Source: Verrucomicrobiota bacterium (GTDB taxonomy: Bacteria; Verrucomicrobiota; Kiritimatiellia; RFP12; UBA1067). From it: a stretch of DNA of 36,974 nt. The stretch lies in assembly GCA_016288465.1 (NCBI GenBank), contig JAEEZC010000370.1, positions 1-36,974 of the forward strand, given 5' to 3'. Positions 24,470 to 33,362 of this stretch are shown in pieces. Both the position numbers and the translations under genes were made by a program. Positions within the stretch are counted from its first letter, which is position 1; each line of letters begins with the position of its first letter. The notes below the pieces were generated by a model that had not been told where the DNA came from, did not search any database, and saw only the letters and a program-made list of their open reading frames with translations.

Positions 24470-25558
24470 ATGGACAGAAGGGGTTTTCTTAAGTCAGGCT
24501 TTGGGGCGCTTTCACTCGCGGTGCTGGGCCGCGGCGCCTCCGCAGCCGGAACCGAGATGGAGGCGGGTTCGTCCGCGGACCTCGGCCCGGTAATAAGGGA
24601 CTGTGCGCTGCGCGCCGGCTCGGCTGTCGGCGGGCGCACAGCCGCGTTCTTCATCGACGACGCCATCTGGTTCCTGCGCGACATATCGCGCGGCAGGCCC
24701 AAGTCGCTCTTCGACCATCCGTTTCTCGGCGGACTGAAGGAGGCTCACGACAGATGGGGTCTGAAGGTGCAGCTGAACCTCTTCTACCGCACGGACTTCT
24801 TCTACGGCATGGACGAGTTCACTCTCGCCGACATGACCGACGCGTACAAGGGGGAATGGAAGGCCAACGCCGACTGGATAAAGCTCGGCATGCACTCGCT
24901 GCAGGAGTTCCCCGACTATCCGTTCGTGAACTCGTCCTACGATGACGTCCGCAAGGTGAGCGAGATGATCTTCGGCGAAGTGGCCAGGTTCGCGGACTCC
25001 GGCATGTGCGCGAAGGCGGTTGTTCCGCACTGGGGACCGGTGAGCAGGGACGGCTGCCGTGCGCTGGCCGACCTCGGCATGAAAGTGGTTTGGTGCTCTA
25101 ACGGACCGAGGTACGCATACACCGGCAACGCCTCGACGCTTCCTTACGGCCACAGCTTCAGGATTGAGCAGAGCCGAAAGCCCGAGACTGCGCTTTTCTG
25201 GCGCGGCGGCGGCAACGCCGCGATAAGCTCGTCGATATGCGCCTACAACCACCTGCCGACCGAGGAGACCGAAAAGACCGCCGGCACGTACCTTTCGGTC
25301 TACGACCGTGACACCAGGCTGCACTACAAGAAGTTCTGCGTCGGGCCATGCCTCAACCTCTTCGCCTGCGACGCGATCGTGCCGATCTTCGAGAAGGTGC
25401 GCGGCAGGGAATTCATTTGCTTCGCGGACCACGAGCAGTATTTCTTCAAGGACTATTTCGCCTACCAGCCAGACTATATGAAGAAGGTGCACGTCAGCGC
25501 GAAGTGGCTTCACGACGACGGCCGCCGCTTCGTCTTCGTCGAAGACACCGTTGACTGA
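24470..25558 (+). CDS. Secreted polysaccharide-deacetylase-like (NodB fold) protein
   Basis: A 362-residue protein starting with the Tat-like leader DRRGFLKSGFGALSLAVLG. AAFFIDDAIWFLRDI (first strand with paired Asp), LFYRTDFFYG, IKLGMHSLQEFPDYPF (the His of the metal site), and AVVPHWGPVSRDG follow the order of NodB-type deacetylase motifs, though spacing differs from classic chitin deacetylases. It may remove N- or O-acetyl groups from the glycan handled by the operon, or be an inactive relative. It is preceded by GGGAGGG and stands 17 bp after the LamG-protein gene as the last gene of the operon. It is convergent with mnmE, with a 19-bp gap. Confidence 0.65.
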   Translation: MDRRGFLKSGFGALSLAVLGRGASAAGTEMEAGSSADLGPVIRDCALRAGSAVGGRTAAFFIDDAIWFLRDISRGRPKSLFDHPFLGGLKEAHDRWGLKVQLNLFYRTDFFYGMDEFTLADMTDAYKGEWKANADWIKLGMHSLQEFPDYPFVNSSYDDVRKVSEMIFGEVARFADSGMCAKAVVPHWGPVSRDGCRALADLGMKVVWCSNGPRYAYTGNASTLPYGHSFRIEQSRKPETALFWRGGGNAAISSSICAYNHLPTEETEKTAGTYLSVYDRDTRLHYKKFCVGPCLNLFACDAIVPIFEKVRGREFICFADHEQYFFKDYFAYQPDYMKKVHVSAKWLHDDGRRFVFVEDTVD

Positions 25559-25577
25559 GGCGGCCCGCTCCGCTCGG

Positions 25578-26936
25578 CTATTTGCCGACGCAGAATCGCG
25601 AGAACAAGCTTTCCAGCAGATCCTCCGAATACGTCGCTCCGACTAGAGCTCCCAGCTTCTCGGCCGCGCCGCGCACCGCATTGGCCGCGAGGACCAGGTC
25701 GAGCTGTCCGCATGCGCCGCGCCATGCTTCCGCGAAGCGACGCAGAATGTCCCTTGCCTCGATGATAGCCGACAGGTCCCTTTCGCCTGGAGACGGCTGC
25801 GCCGCATCGCCCGAGGCGGCCATCCGCTCCAGTCTTGCGGCGATCTCGCACCTGAGTTCGTCAAGTCCGCTGCCAGTCTTCGCCGAGACCATCAGCCTTC
25901 CGCAGCGCCGTCTTTCGCCGTCGGCCAGCAGGTCGCACTTCGACACCACGTCGACGACTCCTCCAGGAGGTTCGCCGCACTCTATCGCAAGTCGCGTCCC
26001 GCAGTCCGAATGGTCGGCCGGCGTCAGAAGCAGCACGACATCGGCCTTCGAAACCAGAGCCGCGGTCCGCCTCACGCCCTCGGCCTCTATCTCGTCGCCT
26101 GACTCGCGGATGCCCGCTGTGTCCACGAGCCTTATCGGGTAGCCGCCCACGTCGAGCCATTCCTCTATTGAGTCGCGCGTCGTGCCCGGGCGCGCGGAGA
26201 CGATTGCGCGGCTCTCGCCGAGAAGGGCGTTCATAAGCGAGCTCTTGCCTGCGTTCGGCTGGCCGGCGAGAACGACTAGCGCCCCGTCTCGCAGAAGCTT
26301 CCCCTCGCGCGCACGCCTCGCCGCATCGCCGAGCCTTGCGTCAAGATCGGCTATCATGGACGAGACGGAATCGTGGAAGCCGTCCGGGAGCTCTTCTTCC
26401 GACACGTCGAGCGCATGTTCGATTGTCGCGGACACTCCGACCGCGGTGTCGTACAGCTCTCTCGCCTCTCGCCGTCTGCGTCCTCCAAGGCCTTCGACCG
26501 CCTCGTCCGCAGCTCGCTCCGTCTTTGCGTCTATCAGGTCGAGTACGCTTTCGGCCTGCCCGTAGTCGATTCTCCCGTTCAGGAAGGCGCGCTCTGTGAA
26601 TTCGCCGCGCCTTGCGAGGCGTGCGCCCGCCGCAAAGCAGGCCTCCAGCACGCGCCTTGGCGTCACGCTGCCTCCATGGCACTGTATCTCGACCACGTCC
26701 TCGCCTGTGTAGGATCGCGGATGCGCGAAGGAGAGCACGATCGCCTCGTCCACAGTCCTGCCGCCGCGGGCCATCGGGTCCTTTATCTTCGCGAATCTGA
26801 AGCGGCCGGGCTCGGGGACGAACCCCGCAAGCTTCTCGGCGACGGAGAATGCATCGGGTCCGGAGACCCTCACCACCGACACTCCTGCCCGTCCCGGCGC
26901 AGTGGCAATAGCGGCGATTGTGTCGTTTCTCTCCAT
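25578..26936 (-). CDS. mnmE: tRNA uridine-5-carboxymethylaminomethyl(34) synthesis GTPase MnmE
   Basis: A 452-residue GTPase that with MnmG makes cmnm5U34 in tRNA wobble positions. The N-terminal folate-binding domain starts with DTIAAIATAPGRAGVSVVRVSG and has SYTGEDVVEIQCHGG. The G domain has GQPNAGKSSL, ARPGTTRDS and DTAGIR, and the C-terminus ends FCVGK, the CxGK motif whose Cys is needed for modification. All signatures are present and length is normal. It is the last gene of a minus-strand operon, 12 bp after tpk::folK. No mnmG gene is in the window. Confidence 0.97.
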   Translation of the reverse strand: MERNDTIAAIATAPGRAGVSVVRVSGPDAFSVAEKLAGFVPEPGRFRFAKIKDPMARGGRTVDEAIVLSFAHPRSYTGEDVVEIQCHGGSVTPRRVLEACFAAGARLARRGEFTERAFLNGRIDYGQAESVLDLIDAKTERAADEAVEGLGGRRRREARELYDTAVGVSATIEHALDVSEEELPDGFHDSVSSMIADLDARLGDAARRAREGKLLRDGALVVLAGQPNAGKSSLMNALLGESRAIVSARPGTTRDSIEEWLDVGGYPIRLVDTAGIRESGDEIEAEGVRRTAALVSKADVVLLLTPADHSDCGTRLAIECGEPPGGVVDVVSKCDLLADGERRRCGRLMVSAKTGSGLDELRCEIAARLERMAASGDAAQPSPGERDLSAIIEARDILRRFAEAWRGACGQLDLVLAANAVRGAAEKLGALVGATYSEDLLESLFSRFCVGK

Positions 26937-26948
26937 GTCGGTCGCGGT

Positions 26949-27983
26949 TCAGATTTCGACGCCGAGCGATCTGAGGGGGTTCGTGACAAAAGCGCGTTCA
27001 CGGGCGCGCGGATGCGGCAGCGTAAGCTCCGGCTCTTCCATCCTGGCGCCTCCGAAGTCTACAAGGTCGATGTCAATCGTGCGCGGGCCGTTTCGCACCG
27101 TCCTGACGCGTCCCATGGCGTTCTCGATGCGGTGCATCTCGCGCGAAAACTCGTGCGCCGTCAGCGTCGTCTCGAAAAGGGCCGCCTGGTTGAGGAACTT
27201 GAGCTCGGCGAATTGTGCGGGGACGTCGACGCCTTCAGTCTCCTCTACTTCGCTTGCGTCCACAAGCCTCGTGTGCGGCAGCGCGGCCAGCGCCTTCAGC
27301 GCGCGGCGCAGACAGGCGGCTCTGTCGCCGAGGTTCGAGCCAAGGGACACCGCCGCCCTTGTGGCCTGCGGATTGCGCTCGACGTATATGAATGCGGGTC
27401 TGTCGCTCGCGACGGTGACGTTCTCCGACGACGCGCGGTTGAGCGTTGCGCAGTAGGCGTTGGCGAAACGCACGCCGTCCAGCTTCCATGCGAGCCCGCG
27501 GGAAGTCATCTTGGTCTTGGGGTCGGGCGCGAAGACTGACACTCCCGAACCGACCCATGTCTTCAGGAAGCGCCTTCCGTGCACGGGCAGGAATTCCCCG
27601 AAGTCCGTTGCGACGCGCACTTCGGCGTCCAGCGCGCGGTAGACGTTGCCGATGGTGTGGTCCTCGCGTCGGCCCGTCGCGCCGACGATGACGAGGTCGT
27701 GACTGCCGCGCTTGTCCATGAGCTCCCTTCTGCAGAAGGCAATGGCCTTTGCCAGGTCGTTGTCGTTCTGGTCTTCGACTCTCACGACTCTGCAATGGGG
27801 CGTCCGCCCGACGCTGTCCATGTCGCCCACGACCGCGTCAGGCCATCTGCGGAACGCTCGCCTGAACGACTCCGCCGCTGAGTCGCACGCCACGACGTGT
27901 TCCGCCGAGCGGAGCAGTCGCCAAGGTTCGCCATCCCTTTTCGGGAAGTCCCCTGCGGCCAGTATGACGACCCTCCCTCTCAT
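26949..27983 (-). CDS. Thiamine pyrophosphokinase fused to HPPK (FolK)
   Basis: A 344-residue fusion. Residues 1-200 are a thiamine diphosphokinase: VVILAAGDFP, CDSAAESF, VVGDMDSVG (about 51-59) and DQNDNDLAKAI (71-81) with the acidic metal and thiamine-site residues. Residues about 207-344 are 6-hydroxymethyl-7,8-dihydropterin pyrophosphokinase: AAVSLGSNLGDRAACLRRAL, FLNQAALFET, GPRTIDIDLVDFGG (299-312) and LPHPRARERAFV. Both halves transfer pyrophosphate from ATP, one to thiamine and the other to a pterin for folate. I start at ATG 27983 (MRGRVVIL) because GGAAAGG precedes it and the longer frame runs into the upstream gene. It follows folB::pncC by 20 bp. Fusion of these two enzymes is unusual. 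Confidence 0.88.
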   Translation of the reverse strand: MRGRVVILAAGDFPKRDGEPWRLLRSAEHVVACDSAAESFRRAFRRWPDAVVGDMDSVGRTPHCRVVRVEDQNDNDLAKAIAFCRRELMDKRGSHDLVIVGATGRREDHTIGNVYRALDAEVRVATDFGEFLPVHGRRFLKTWVGSGVSVFAPDPKTKMTSRGLAWKLDGVRFANAYCATLNRASSENVTVASDRPAFIYVERNPQATRAAVSLGSNLGDRAACLRRALKALAALPHTRLVDASEVEETEGVDVPAQFAELKFLNQAALFETTLTAHEFSREMHRIENAMGRVRTVRNGPRTIDIDLVDFGGARMEEPELTLPHPRARERAFVTNPLRSLGVEI

Positions 27984-28003
27984 CTGCGCCGACCTTTCCG
28001 CCT

Positions 28004-28834
28004 TCAGACCGCGGCGACGGTGAGCATCCCGAGCGCGTGCACGACGGCCTGCTCCCGCACTCGCGCGCGGTCGCCCTGGAAGAGCGCCTTCTCGGTTCTG
28101 GTGCCGTCGGCCGACGCGAGCGCGAACCATACGAGGCCTACGGGCTTCTCCGCGCTTCCGCCGCCGGGCCCGGCTATGCCGGTGATGGACACGGCAAGGT
28201 CCGTCCTAAGCAGCTTCCGCGCGCCTTCGGCCATTGCCGTCGCGACCTGCGGCGAGACTGCGCCGAAGTCTTCCAGGGACTTCTCGGGCACGCCGAGCAC
28301 GTCGCGTTTGACCTCGTTCGAATAGCTTGTCACTCCGCCTGCGAACACTTCGCTAGAGCCTGGTACGGCGGTTATCGCGGCGCCGACGCCGCCGCCCGTA
28401 CAGCTCTCCGCCGTAGCGCAGGTCATGCCCTGCGCGCGGAGCAGCGCGACGAGCCTTCCTGCGACCGTGTCCGCCTCGCGCCGTTCGCGGCGCTCGCAGG
28501 GAGACCAGACCGCCGTAGCCGACTCCATGTGCGGCACGGAACCCGCCTTTGTGACGGAGACCTTTGCGGCCGTCACTCTTCCGTCGGCGGTGCATGCGTC
28601 GCAGGCCACCTTTGCGGCGTGCTCGATCATCCTGCACTTCGCCGCCGCGAGCGCGGTGCGAATTGCGTCGGCGGTCGCCGCATAGTCGACCGTGTCGGCA
28701 AGCTCGTCCGTGTCGGCGGCCTTGTCGGGTATCTCAAGCTCCACGTCCAGGCGGAGCGTCTGCGTGCGGACGCGCTCGTCGGGGCGCTCCCCGATGATGC
28801 ATTCCGCCTCTATTCCGTTGAGTCTTAGCTTCAT
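28004..28834 (-). CDS. Dihydroneopterin aldolase (FolB) fused to CinA C-terminal amidase (PncC)
   Basis: A 276-residue fusion. Residues 1-117 match FolB, which splits dihydroneopterin to 6-hydroxymethyl-dihydropterin: [44 protein letters not shown] and MIEHAAKVA. Residues about 118-276 match the CinA C-terminal domain, nicotinamide-nucleotide amidase: [51 protein letters not shown] and [20 protein letters not shown]. The FolB product is the substrate of the FolK half of the next gene, so two successive folate steps sit in neighbouring fusion genes. It follows tsaC::maf by 7 bp, so they are probably co-translated. Confidence 0.9.
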   Translation of the reverse strand: MKLRLNGIEAECIIGERPDERVRTQTLRLDVELEIPDKAADTDELADTVDYAATADAIRTALAAAKCRMIEHAAKVACDACTADGRVTAAKVSVTKAGSVPHMESATAVWSPCERRERREADTVAGRLVALLRAQGMTCATAESCTGGGVGAAITAVPGSSEVFAGGVTSYSNEVKRDVLGVPEKSLEDFGAVSPQVATAMAEGARKLLRTDLAVSITGIAGPGGGSAEKPVGLVWFALASADGTRTEKALFQGDRARVREQAVVHALGMLTVAAV

Positions 28835-28841
28835 TGCGCCC

Positions 28842-29951
28842 CTATCCGACGATTCCCCATTCCCTGAGAGGTCCGACGGGAAGTCCCATTATGTTTTCGT
28901 ATTCGCCTTCGTAGGATTCCACGATCATGTCGCCGCGTTCGTCGATGTCGTAGGCGCCCGCCCTGTCGGTCGGCCTGACGAGTTCCACGTACGCCGCTAT
29001 GTCCGCGTCCGAAAGCCTGCGGAACTTCACGTCGGACCTCGCGACCTTCGTCTTGCCGTCGTATGCCACGCCCGTGAAGACCGTGTGGATGCGCCCGTTG
29101 AGTTCCCGCAGAAACGCCGCGGCCTCGTCCAGGTCCCTCGGCTTGCCGTATATCCTGCCGTCAAGCCAGACGATCGTGTCGGCCGAGAGGACCCGCCTTC
29201 TGCCGCGCGCCAGAAGCGCCGCGCCCTTGGCCAGCGCGTTTTCGCGCACCGTGCGCTCGGGGTCTTCCGGATACGCCGCTTCCGCCGCGTCGCTCTTCTC
29301 GACGGTGAAGTCCACGCCCAGTCCATCGAGAATCTTGGCCCTGCGCGGGCTTGCGCTTGCGAGCGTCATGAACTCCACCGGACCTTCCCGCAGGACGCAT
29401 ATCCTCCCTCCGCAGACCTTGGCGACGGTAGACGCGGCGCCGCCGGGCGAGACGCCACCGTCCGCGACGATGTCCGCGCTCAGCCCGACCGACGCCAGCG
29501 CGGACGCCGCGTCCGTCGCCGCCATCGAGCCGGAGAGGTTCGCGCTTGTCACCCGAAGCGCTCCGCCGCAGGCCCTGATAAGACTCCTTGTCCATTCATG
29601 GTCTGGCACGCGCAGACCCTCGAACCGAGTCGCCTCGCCGTCGGCCGCGCCGGACCTGACGGGCAGGACCAGCGTCAGCGCGCCCGGCCAGTGGCGAGCC
29701 GCAAGCCGCTCGGCCTGGGCGTCCAGCCCGCCGAGGAACTTCGCCGCGCCTTCGGCGTCGCCTGCGAGAAGGGCGATGGGCTTCGCCGCGTCGCGCCGCT
29801 TGATCGAGGCCAGCCTCGAAACCGCTTCGGGGAACGACGGGTGCGCCGCCAGTCCGTAAACGGTGTCGGTCGGTATCACGGCGACGCCCCCGCCCAGCAG
29901 AACCCTTGCGGCCGCCTCTAGCCCGGCAGCATCTGTCTTTACGATTTCCAC
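28842..29951 (-). CDS. TsaC/Sua5 threonylcarbamoyl-AMP synthase fused to Maf nucleotide pyrophosphatase
   Basis: A 369-residue fusion. Residues 1-190 are TsaC-type: [32 protein letters not shown] (the KxR...KP motif), [10 protein letters not shown] and [11 protein letters not shown]; this enzyme makes threonylcarbamoyl-AMP for t6A37 in tRNA. Residues about 193-369 are Maf-type: [48 protein letters not shown] and a [16 protein letters not shown] segment; Maf enzymes hydrolyse non-canonical or pyrimidine nucleoside triphosphates. GTG 29951 is the start because it lies 8 nt past an extended -10 box and keeps the TsaC N-terminus. It heads the operon with folB::pncC, tpk::folK and mnmE, and is divergent from smc. 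Confidence 0.9.
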   Translation of the reverse strand: MEIVKTDAAGLEAAARVLLGGGVAVIPTDTVYGLAAHPSFPEAVSRLASIKRRDAAKPIALLAGDAEGAAKFLGGLDAQAERLAARHWPGALTLVLPVRSGAADGEATRFEGLRVPDHEWTRSLIRACGGALRVTSANLSGSMAATDAASALASVGLSADIVADGGVSPGGAASTVAKVCGGRICVLREGPVEFMTLASASPRRAKILDGLGVDFTVEKSDAAEAAYPEDPERTVRENALAKGAALLARGRRRVLSADTIVWLDGRIYGKPRDLDEAAAFLRELNGRIHTVFTGVAYDGKTKVARSDVKFRRLSDADIAAYVELVRPTDRAGAYDIDERGDMIVESYEGEYENIMGLPVGPLREWGIVG

Positions 29952-29965
29952 AGGCGCATATTATA
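29952..29965 (-). promoter_or_regulatory. Extended -10 promoter of the tsaC::maf operon, leaderless
   Basis: On the minus strand TGG-TATAAT (hexamer 29965-29960) lies 8 nt before the GTG start. The 13-mer GGTATAATATGCG here is identical to that before smc on the opposite strand. No clear -35 is seen, as is normal for extended -10 promoters. Confidence 0.65.
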
Positions 29966-30052
29966 CCATATTGAAGGCGCGTTCTCTTTCCGGCCGGAGG
30001 CGGCGCTCGCGACAAAACACCCGCAGTAGAGACCAAAGGGCCTCTTATTTGG

Positions 30053-30066
30053 TATAATATGCGGAA
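30053..30066 (+). promoter_or_regulatory. Extended -10 promoter of smc, leaderless
   Basis: TGG-TATAAT (hexamer 30053-30058) lies 8 nt before ATG 30067. It shares the 13-mer GGTATAATATGCG with the divergent tsaC::maf promoter, so the two may be co-regulated through the same element. The predicted transcript starts 1-2 nt before the ATG. Confidence 0.65.
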
Positions 30067-32571
30067 ATGTACCTAAAGCATCTTGAGATTCTCGGCTTCA
30101 AGTCGTTCGCCGACAGGACGCGGCTGGATTTCGATCCAGGCCTAATCGCGATCGTCGGACCGAATGGCTGCGGCAAGTCCAACGTGTCGGACGCGATACG
30201 CTGGGTGCTGGGCGAGCAGAAGCCGACTGCGCTGCGATGCTCCAAGCTGTCCGACGTGGTCTTCAACGGCACCGACACGCGCAAGCCGCTTGGCGCGGCC
30301 GAAGTCTCCATCACGTTCGCCGACTGCGAGAAGGAGCTTGGCACAGACTATCACGAAGTCACGATAACGCGCCGAGTCTACCGCGACGGCACAGGCGAGT
30401 ATTTCATCAACAAGCAGCAGAGCCGCCTGAAGGACGTGCAGCACCTTTTCATGGGCACCGGCATAGGCACCTCGTCCTATTCCGTCATGGCCCAGGGTCA
30501 GATCGACGCGATTCTGTCGTCCAAGCCCGAGGACCGCCGCGCCGTCTTCGAAGAGGCCGCGGGCATAACCAAGTTCAAGTCCGACAGGAAGGACGCCCTG
30601 CGCAAGATAGAGCAGACCGAGCAGAACCTCCTGCGCGAGGCGGACGTCCTGCGCGAGATGAAGCGCCAGATCGCGACCCTTCAGCGTCAGGTCGGCAAGG
30701 CGAAGCGTCACAAGGAGCTTCGCGACCAGCTGCGCGGCCTCGACATCTACGTCTCGAAGCAGAAGATACACTCCTACGACCAGGACCTCGAGCAGAACGC
30801 CATCAACAGGCAGGAGATCGACAAGGCCATCGCCGAGGCGCAGGAGACCGTTTCCGCCGCCGAGCAGGCCGCTCAGGACCTACACGCCCGCGTGCACGAG
30901 GTCGAGGAGCGCCTCCAGACTCTGGCCGGCGAGCAGGCGGCGGCAGAGGGCGAGTACCGCCGCGCGCGCGAGGTCATAGGCGTCAACGCCACTCGCGTCG
31001 AGGAGTACAAGGGCTACATCGTGCGCGACAGGGCGGAGATCGAGGCTTCGCGGCGCCTAATGGAAGAGGTCGTCATGCAGGCCGAGTCGCTCAGCCAGAA
31101 GACGACTCTTCTCACCGACTCGCTGGCGGCGTCGAAGGAGGCCCTTGCCGCCGCCGAGACCGAGTTCGAAGACCTGCAGTCCGCCATTGACGCCAAGCGG
31201 GACGACGTCGCCGCGAAGCGCCGCGAGGTCGCGGACACTACGCGCACCGGCTCTCTCGTCAACGACAGCGAGGTTAGCCGCAACGGCGCAGTCGAGGTCT
31301 GGCGCGCCGGCACGTCGGTAACGACGATGATGAAGCGCGAAGACCTTATGGCGGTCGTCGCAAAGGCCGAGGACGAGCTCCGCGAGATGGAGCTCAGGCA
31401 CATCCCCGCGTCGCAGAAGCTCACCGAGTGCCGCATCGCCGCCAGCCAGATGGAGCAGGAGCTATCGTTCGTCGGCCAGCAGAAGGAGGCCGCGCAGCTT
31501 CGCCGGGACGAGATTGCGCGGGCGATCGAAGGCCGCGAGTCGACCATCGCCGGCTACGAGGACTCCATCGCGAGGCTGACCGAGGAGTCGGGCGGCCTTC
31601 TTGACGAGCTGGACGAGCTCAAGGAGCGAGCCTCCGGCTACGTCGACCTCATCAACGACGAGCGCGGCAAGCGCTCCGAGATGCTCGGCCGGATTTCCGA
31701 GGCAGACAGGCAGGTCGCCCAGCGCCGCGCCGCGCTTGACCAGGCGAAGGACTTCCGCGGCAAGCTCGAGGTGCAGGCGACTGAGGCCGGAATGCGCCGC
31801 CAGAACGTCTACGAGCACCTTCAGGACGAGTACGGGCTTTTCGCCGACGCGGTGATGCGGGAGCCCGATCCGCAGTGGAAGGACGGCGCGCCGCCTCCGC
31901 TCGACGAACTGGAGGGCTCCGTCCGCAGGCTTCAGGCCGAAATAGCCGCTCTTGGCGCGGTGAACATGGTCGCCATCGACGAGTGCCGCGAGCTTGAGGA
32001 GCGCTACGCCAAGGAGAAGGCGCAGGAGGAGGACCTCATCGCCGCGAAGGCCCAGCTGATGGAGCTCATCGGCAACCTCAACGACACCTCCGGCAACATG
32101 TTCCGAACGACGTTCGAGACCGCCAACAAGAACTTCCAGACAATGTTCACGAAGCTCTTCGGCGGCGGCGAGGCGAGGCTGGTCCTGCTTGAGAACGAGG
32201 AGGATCCACTAGAGTGCGGCATCGACATCATCGCCCGTCCGCCCGGAAAGCGCCCTCAGTCCGTGACGCTGCTTTCCGGCGGCGAGCGCACGATGACGGC
32301 CGTGGCGCTGCTCTTCTCGATCTTCATGATCAAGCCGGCGCCGTTCTGCATGCTTGACGAGCTGGACGCGGCGCTTGACGACGCGAACATCGGCAGATTC
32401 GTCTCGCAGCTGCAGGAGTTCCTGGCCCAGTCGCAGTTCCTCATCATCACGCACAACCAGCACACGATCGCCGGTTCGGACCTCGTCTACGGCGTTTCCC
32501 AGCAGGAAAAGGGCGTCTCCCGCGTGATATCGATGAAGCTCTCCGACCTCGGAGCCAAGGTGTCGAAGTAG
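30067..32571 (+). CDS. smc: SMC-family chromosome segregation ATPase lacking a hinge domain
   Basis: An 834-residue SMC protein; usual bacterial SMC is about 1150-1200. The head is complete: YLKHLEILGFKSFADRT start, Walker A GPNGCGKSN (31-39), Q-loop region VMAQGQIDAIL, signature LLSGGERTM (735-743), Walker B PFCMLDELDAALDD (759-772), and ITHNQHTI (His switch). Coiled coil runs at about 165-388 and 426-650. Between them lie only about 36 non-coil residues (390-425, including NDSEVSRNGAVEVWRAG) in place of the roughly 150-200-residue hinge that normally dimerises SMC. The frame is unbroken, so this is not a frameshift. Either dimerisation is achieved differently or a deletion has occurred. ScpA and ScpB genes are not in the window. 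Confidence 0.9.
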   Translation: MYLKHLEILGFKSFADRTRLDFDPGLIAIVGPNGCGKSNVSDAIRWVLGEQKPTALRCSKLSDVVFNGTDTRKPLGAAEVSITFADCEKELGTDYHEVTITRRVYRDGTGEYFINKQQSRLKDVQHLFMGTGIGTSSYSVMAQGQIDAILSSKPEDRRAVFEEAAGITKFKSDRKDALRKIEQTEQNLLREADVLREMKRQIATLQRQVGKAKRHKELRDQLRGLDIYVSKQKIHSYDQDLEQNAINRQEIDKAIAEAQETVSAAEQAAQDLHARVHEVEERLQTLAGEQAAAEGEYRRAREVIGVNATRVEEYKGYIVRDRAEIEASRRLMEEVVMQAESLSQKTTLLTDSLAASKEALAAAETEFEDLQSAIDAKRDDVAAKRREVADTTRTGSLVNDSEVSRNGAVEVWRAGTSVTTMMKREDLMAVVAKAEDELREMELRHIPASQKLTECRIAASQMEQELSFVGQQKEAAQLRRDEIARAIEGRESTIAGYEDSIARLTEESGGLLDELDELKERASGYVDLINDERGKRSEMLGRISEADRQVAQRRAALDQAKDFRGKLEVQATEAGMRRQNVYEHLQDEYGLFADAVMREPDPQWKDGAPPPLDELEGSVRRLQAEIAALGAVNMVAIDECRELEERYAKEKAQEEDLIAAKAQLMELIGNLNDTSGNMFRTTFETANKNFQTMFTKLFGGGEARLVLLENEEDPLECGIDIIARPPGKRPQSVTLLSGGERTMTAVALLFSIFMIKPAPFCMLDELDAALDDANIGRFVSQLQEFLAQSQFLIITHNQHTIAGSDLVYGVSQQEKGVSRVISMKLSDLGAKVSK

Positions 32572-32582
32572 CGGCGCGGCGG

Positions 32583-33362
32583 TCAGAACGACATTCTGAC
32601 GCCTATGCCGCCGTGAGTCCAGTCGTTGTGCGCGCACCGGTAGGAGCTCGCGCCGTTGGCGCTTCTGGCGCTTGCGCCGGATATTTCGTACTGTTCGACG
32701 TACGCGAAGACTGACACCTCCTCGCTGAAGCGCCATGCAGCCTCCAGACGGAAGGAGACGGACGACACGCCGCTTTCCCACCGTCCTCCGTCCGGCTTGC
32801 GCCCCAGCACTCTCTTCTGGGCCCTGTAGCTTCCGCCCTCTGCGAAGACCGAGGGAGTTATCGAGAGCCCGCTCCACACGTTGAACTTCCTTCTCGTGCC
32901 GGCCTTGAAGTACAGGTAGTCGTTGCCACGGAACGTCCGGCGCATCCGGTAGAAGGGCACAATGTACGGGTTTTCAAGCGACTGGTCGATCTGCCAGAAC
33001 TGGTATGAGCGGTTTGACTCCCGGTCGTCGAATCCGCGGTACAGGGTCCAGGACCTCGTAAGGTCGCTCTTCAGCTTCCAGCGGTCGGCGATTGCAAGGT
33101 CGTACTGCCACGTCACGCCGAGTTCCGTGTGATAGAGGGCGTGCCTGTGGGCGTCGGCGCGCCTATCGGTGATTGAGCTTACGTCCCAGTTGCGCAGACC
33201 GAAGCGCCCGAACGAGCCGGTGTCGTATCCGGCGCGTATGTTCGTTATCTGCATCGGCCGGTCTTCCATCAGCTTGCCGAGCGAAACGTACGACGAGCGC
33301 ACTTCTGGCGTGACCTCCAGAAACAATGGCGCAAGGACGCTCGCTGCCAGAATGCCTGTCAT
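32583..33362 (-). CDS. Outer-membrane beta-barrel protein
   Basis: A 259-residue protein with a short signal-like N-terminus (TGILAASVLAPLFLEV). The rest alternates polar and aromatic residues in amphipathic strands (LYHTELGVTWQYDLAIADRW, YLYFKAGTRRKFNVWSGLS, SFRLEAAWRFSEEVSVFAYV) and ends HGGIGVRMSF, with the C-terminal Phe typical of BAM-assembled barrels. About ten strands are likely. No known porin family is recognised. Start ATG 33362 has no clear ribosome site, and an extended -10 (TGA-GATAAT, hexamer 33412-33407) lies upstream. It is convergent with smc at an 11-bp distance. Confidence 0.7.
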   Translation of the reverse strand: MTGILAASVLAPLFLEVTPEVRSSYVSLGKLMEDRPMQITNIRAGYDTGSFGRFGLRNWDVSSITDRRADAHRHALYHTELGVTWQYDLAIADRWKLKSDLTRSWTLYRGFDDRESNRSYQFWQIDQSLENPYIVPFYRMRRTFRGNDYLYFKAGTRRKFNVWSGLSITPSVFAEGGSYRAQKRVLGRKPDGGRWESGVSSVSFRLEAAWRFSEEVSVFAYVEQYEISGASARSANGASSYRCAHNDWTHGGIGVRMSF

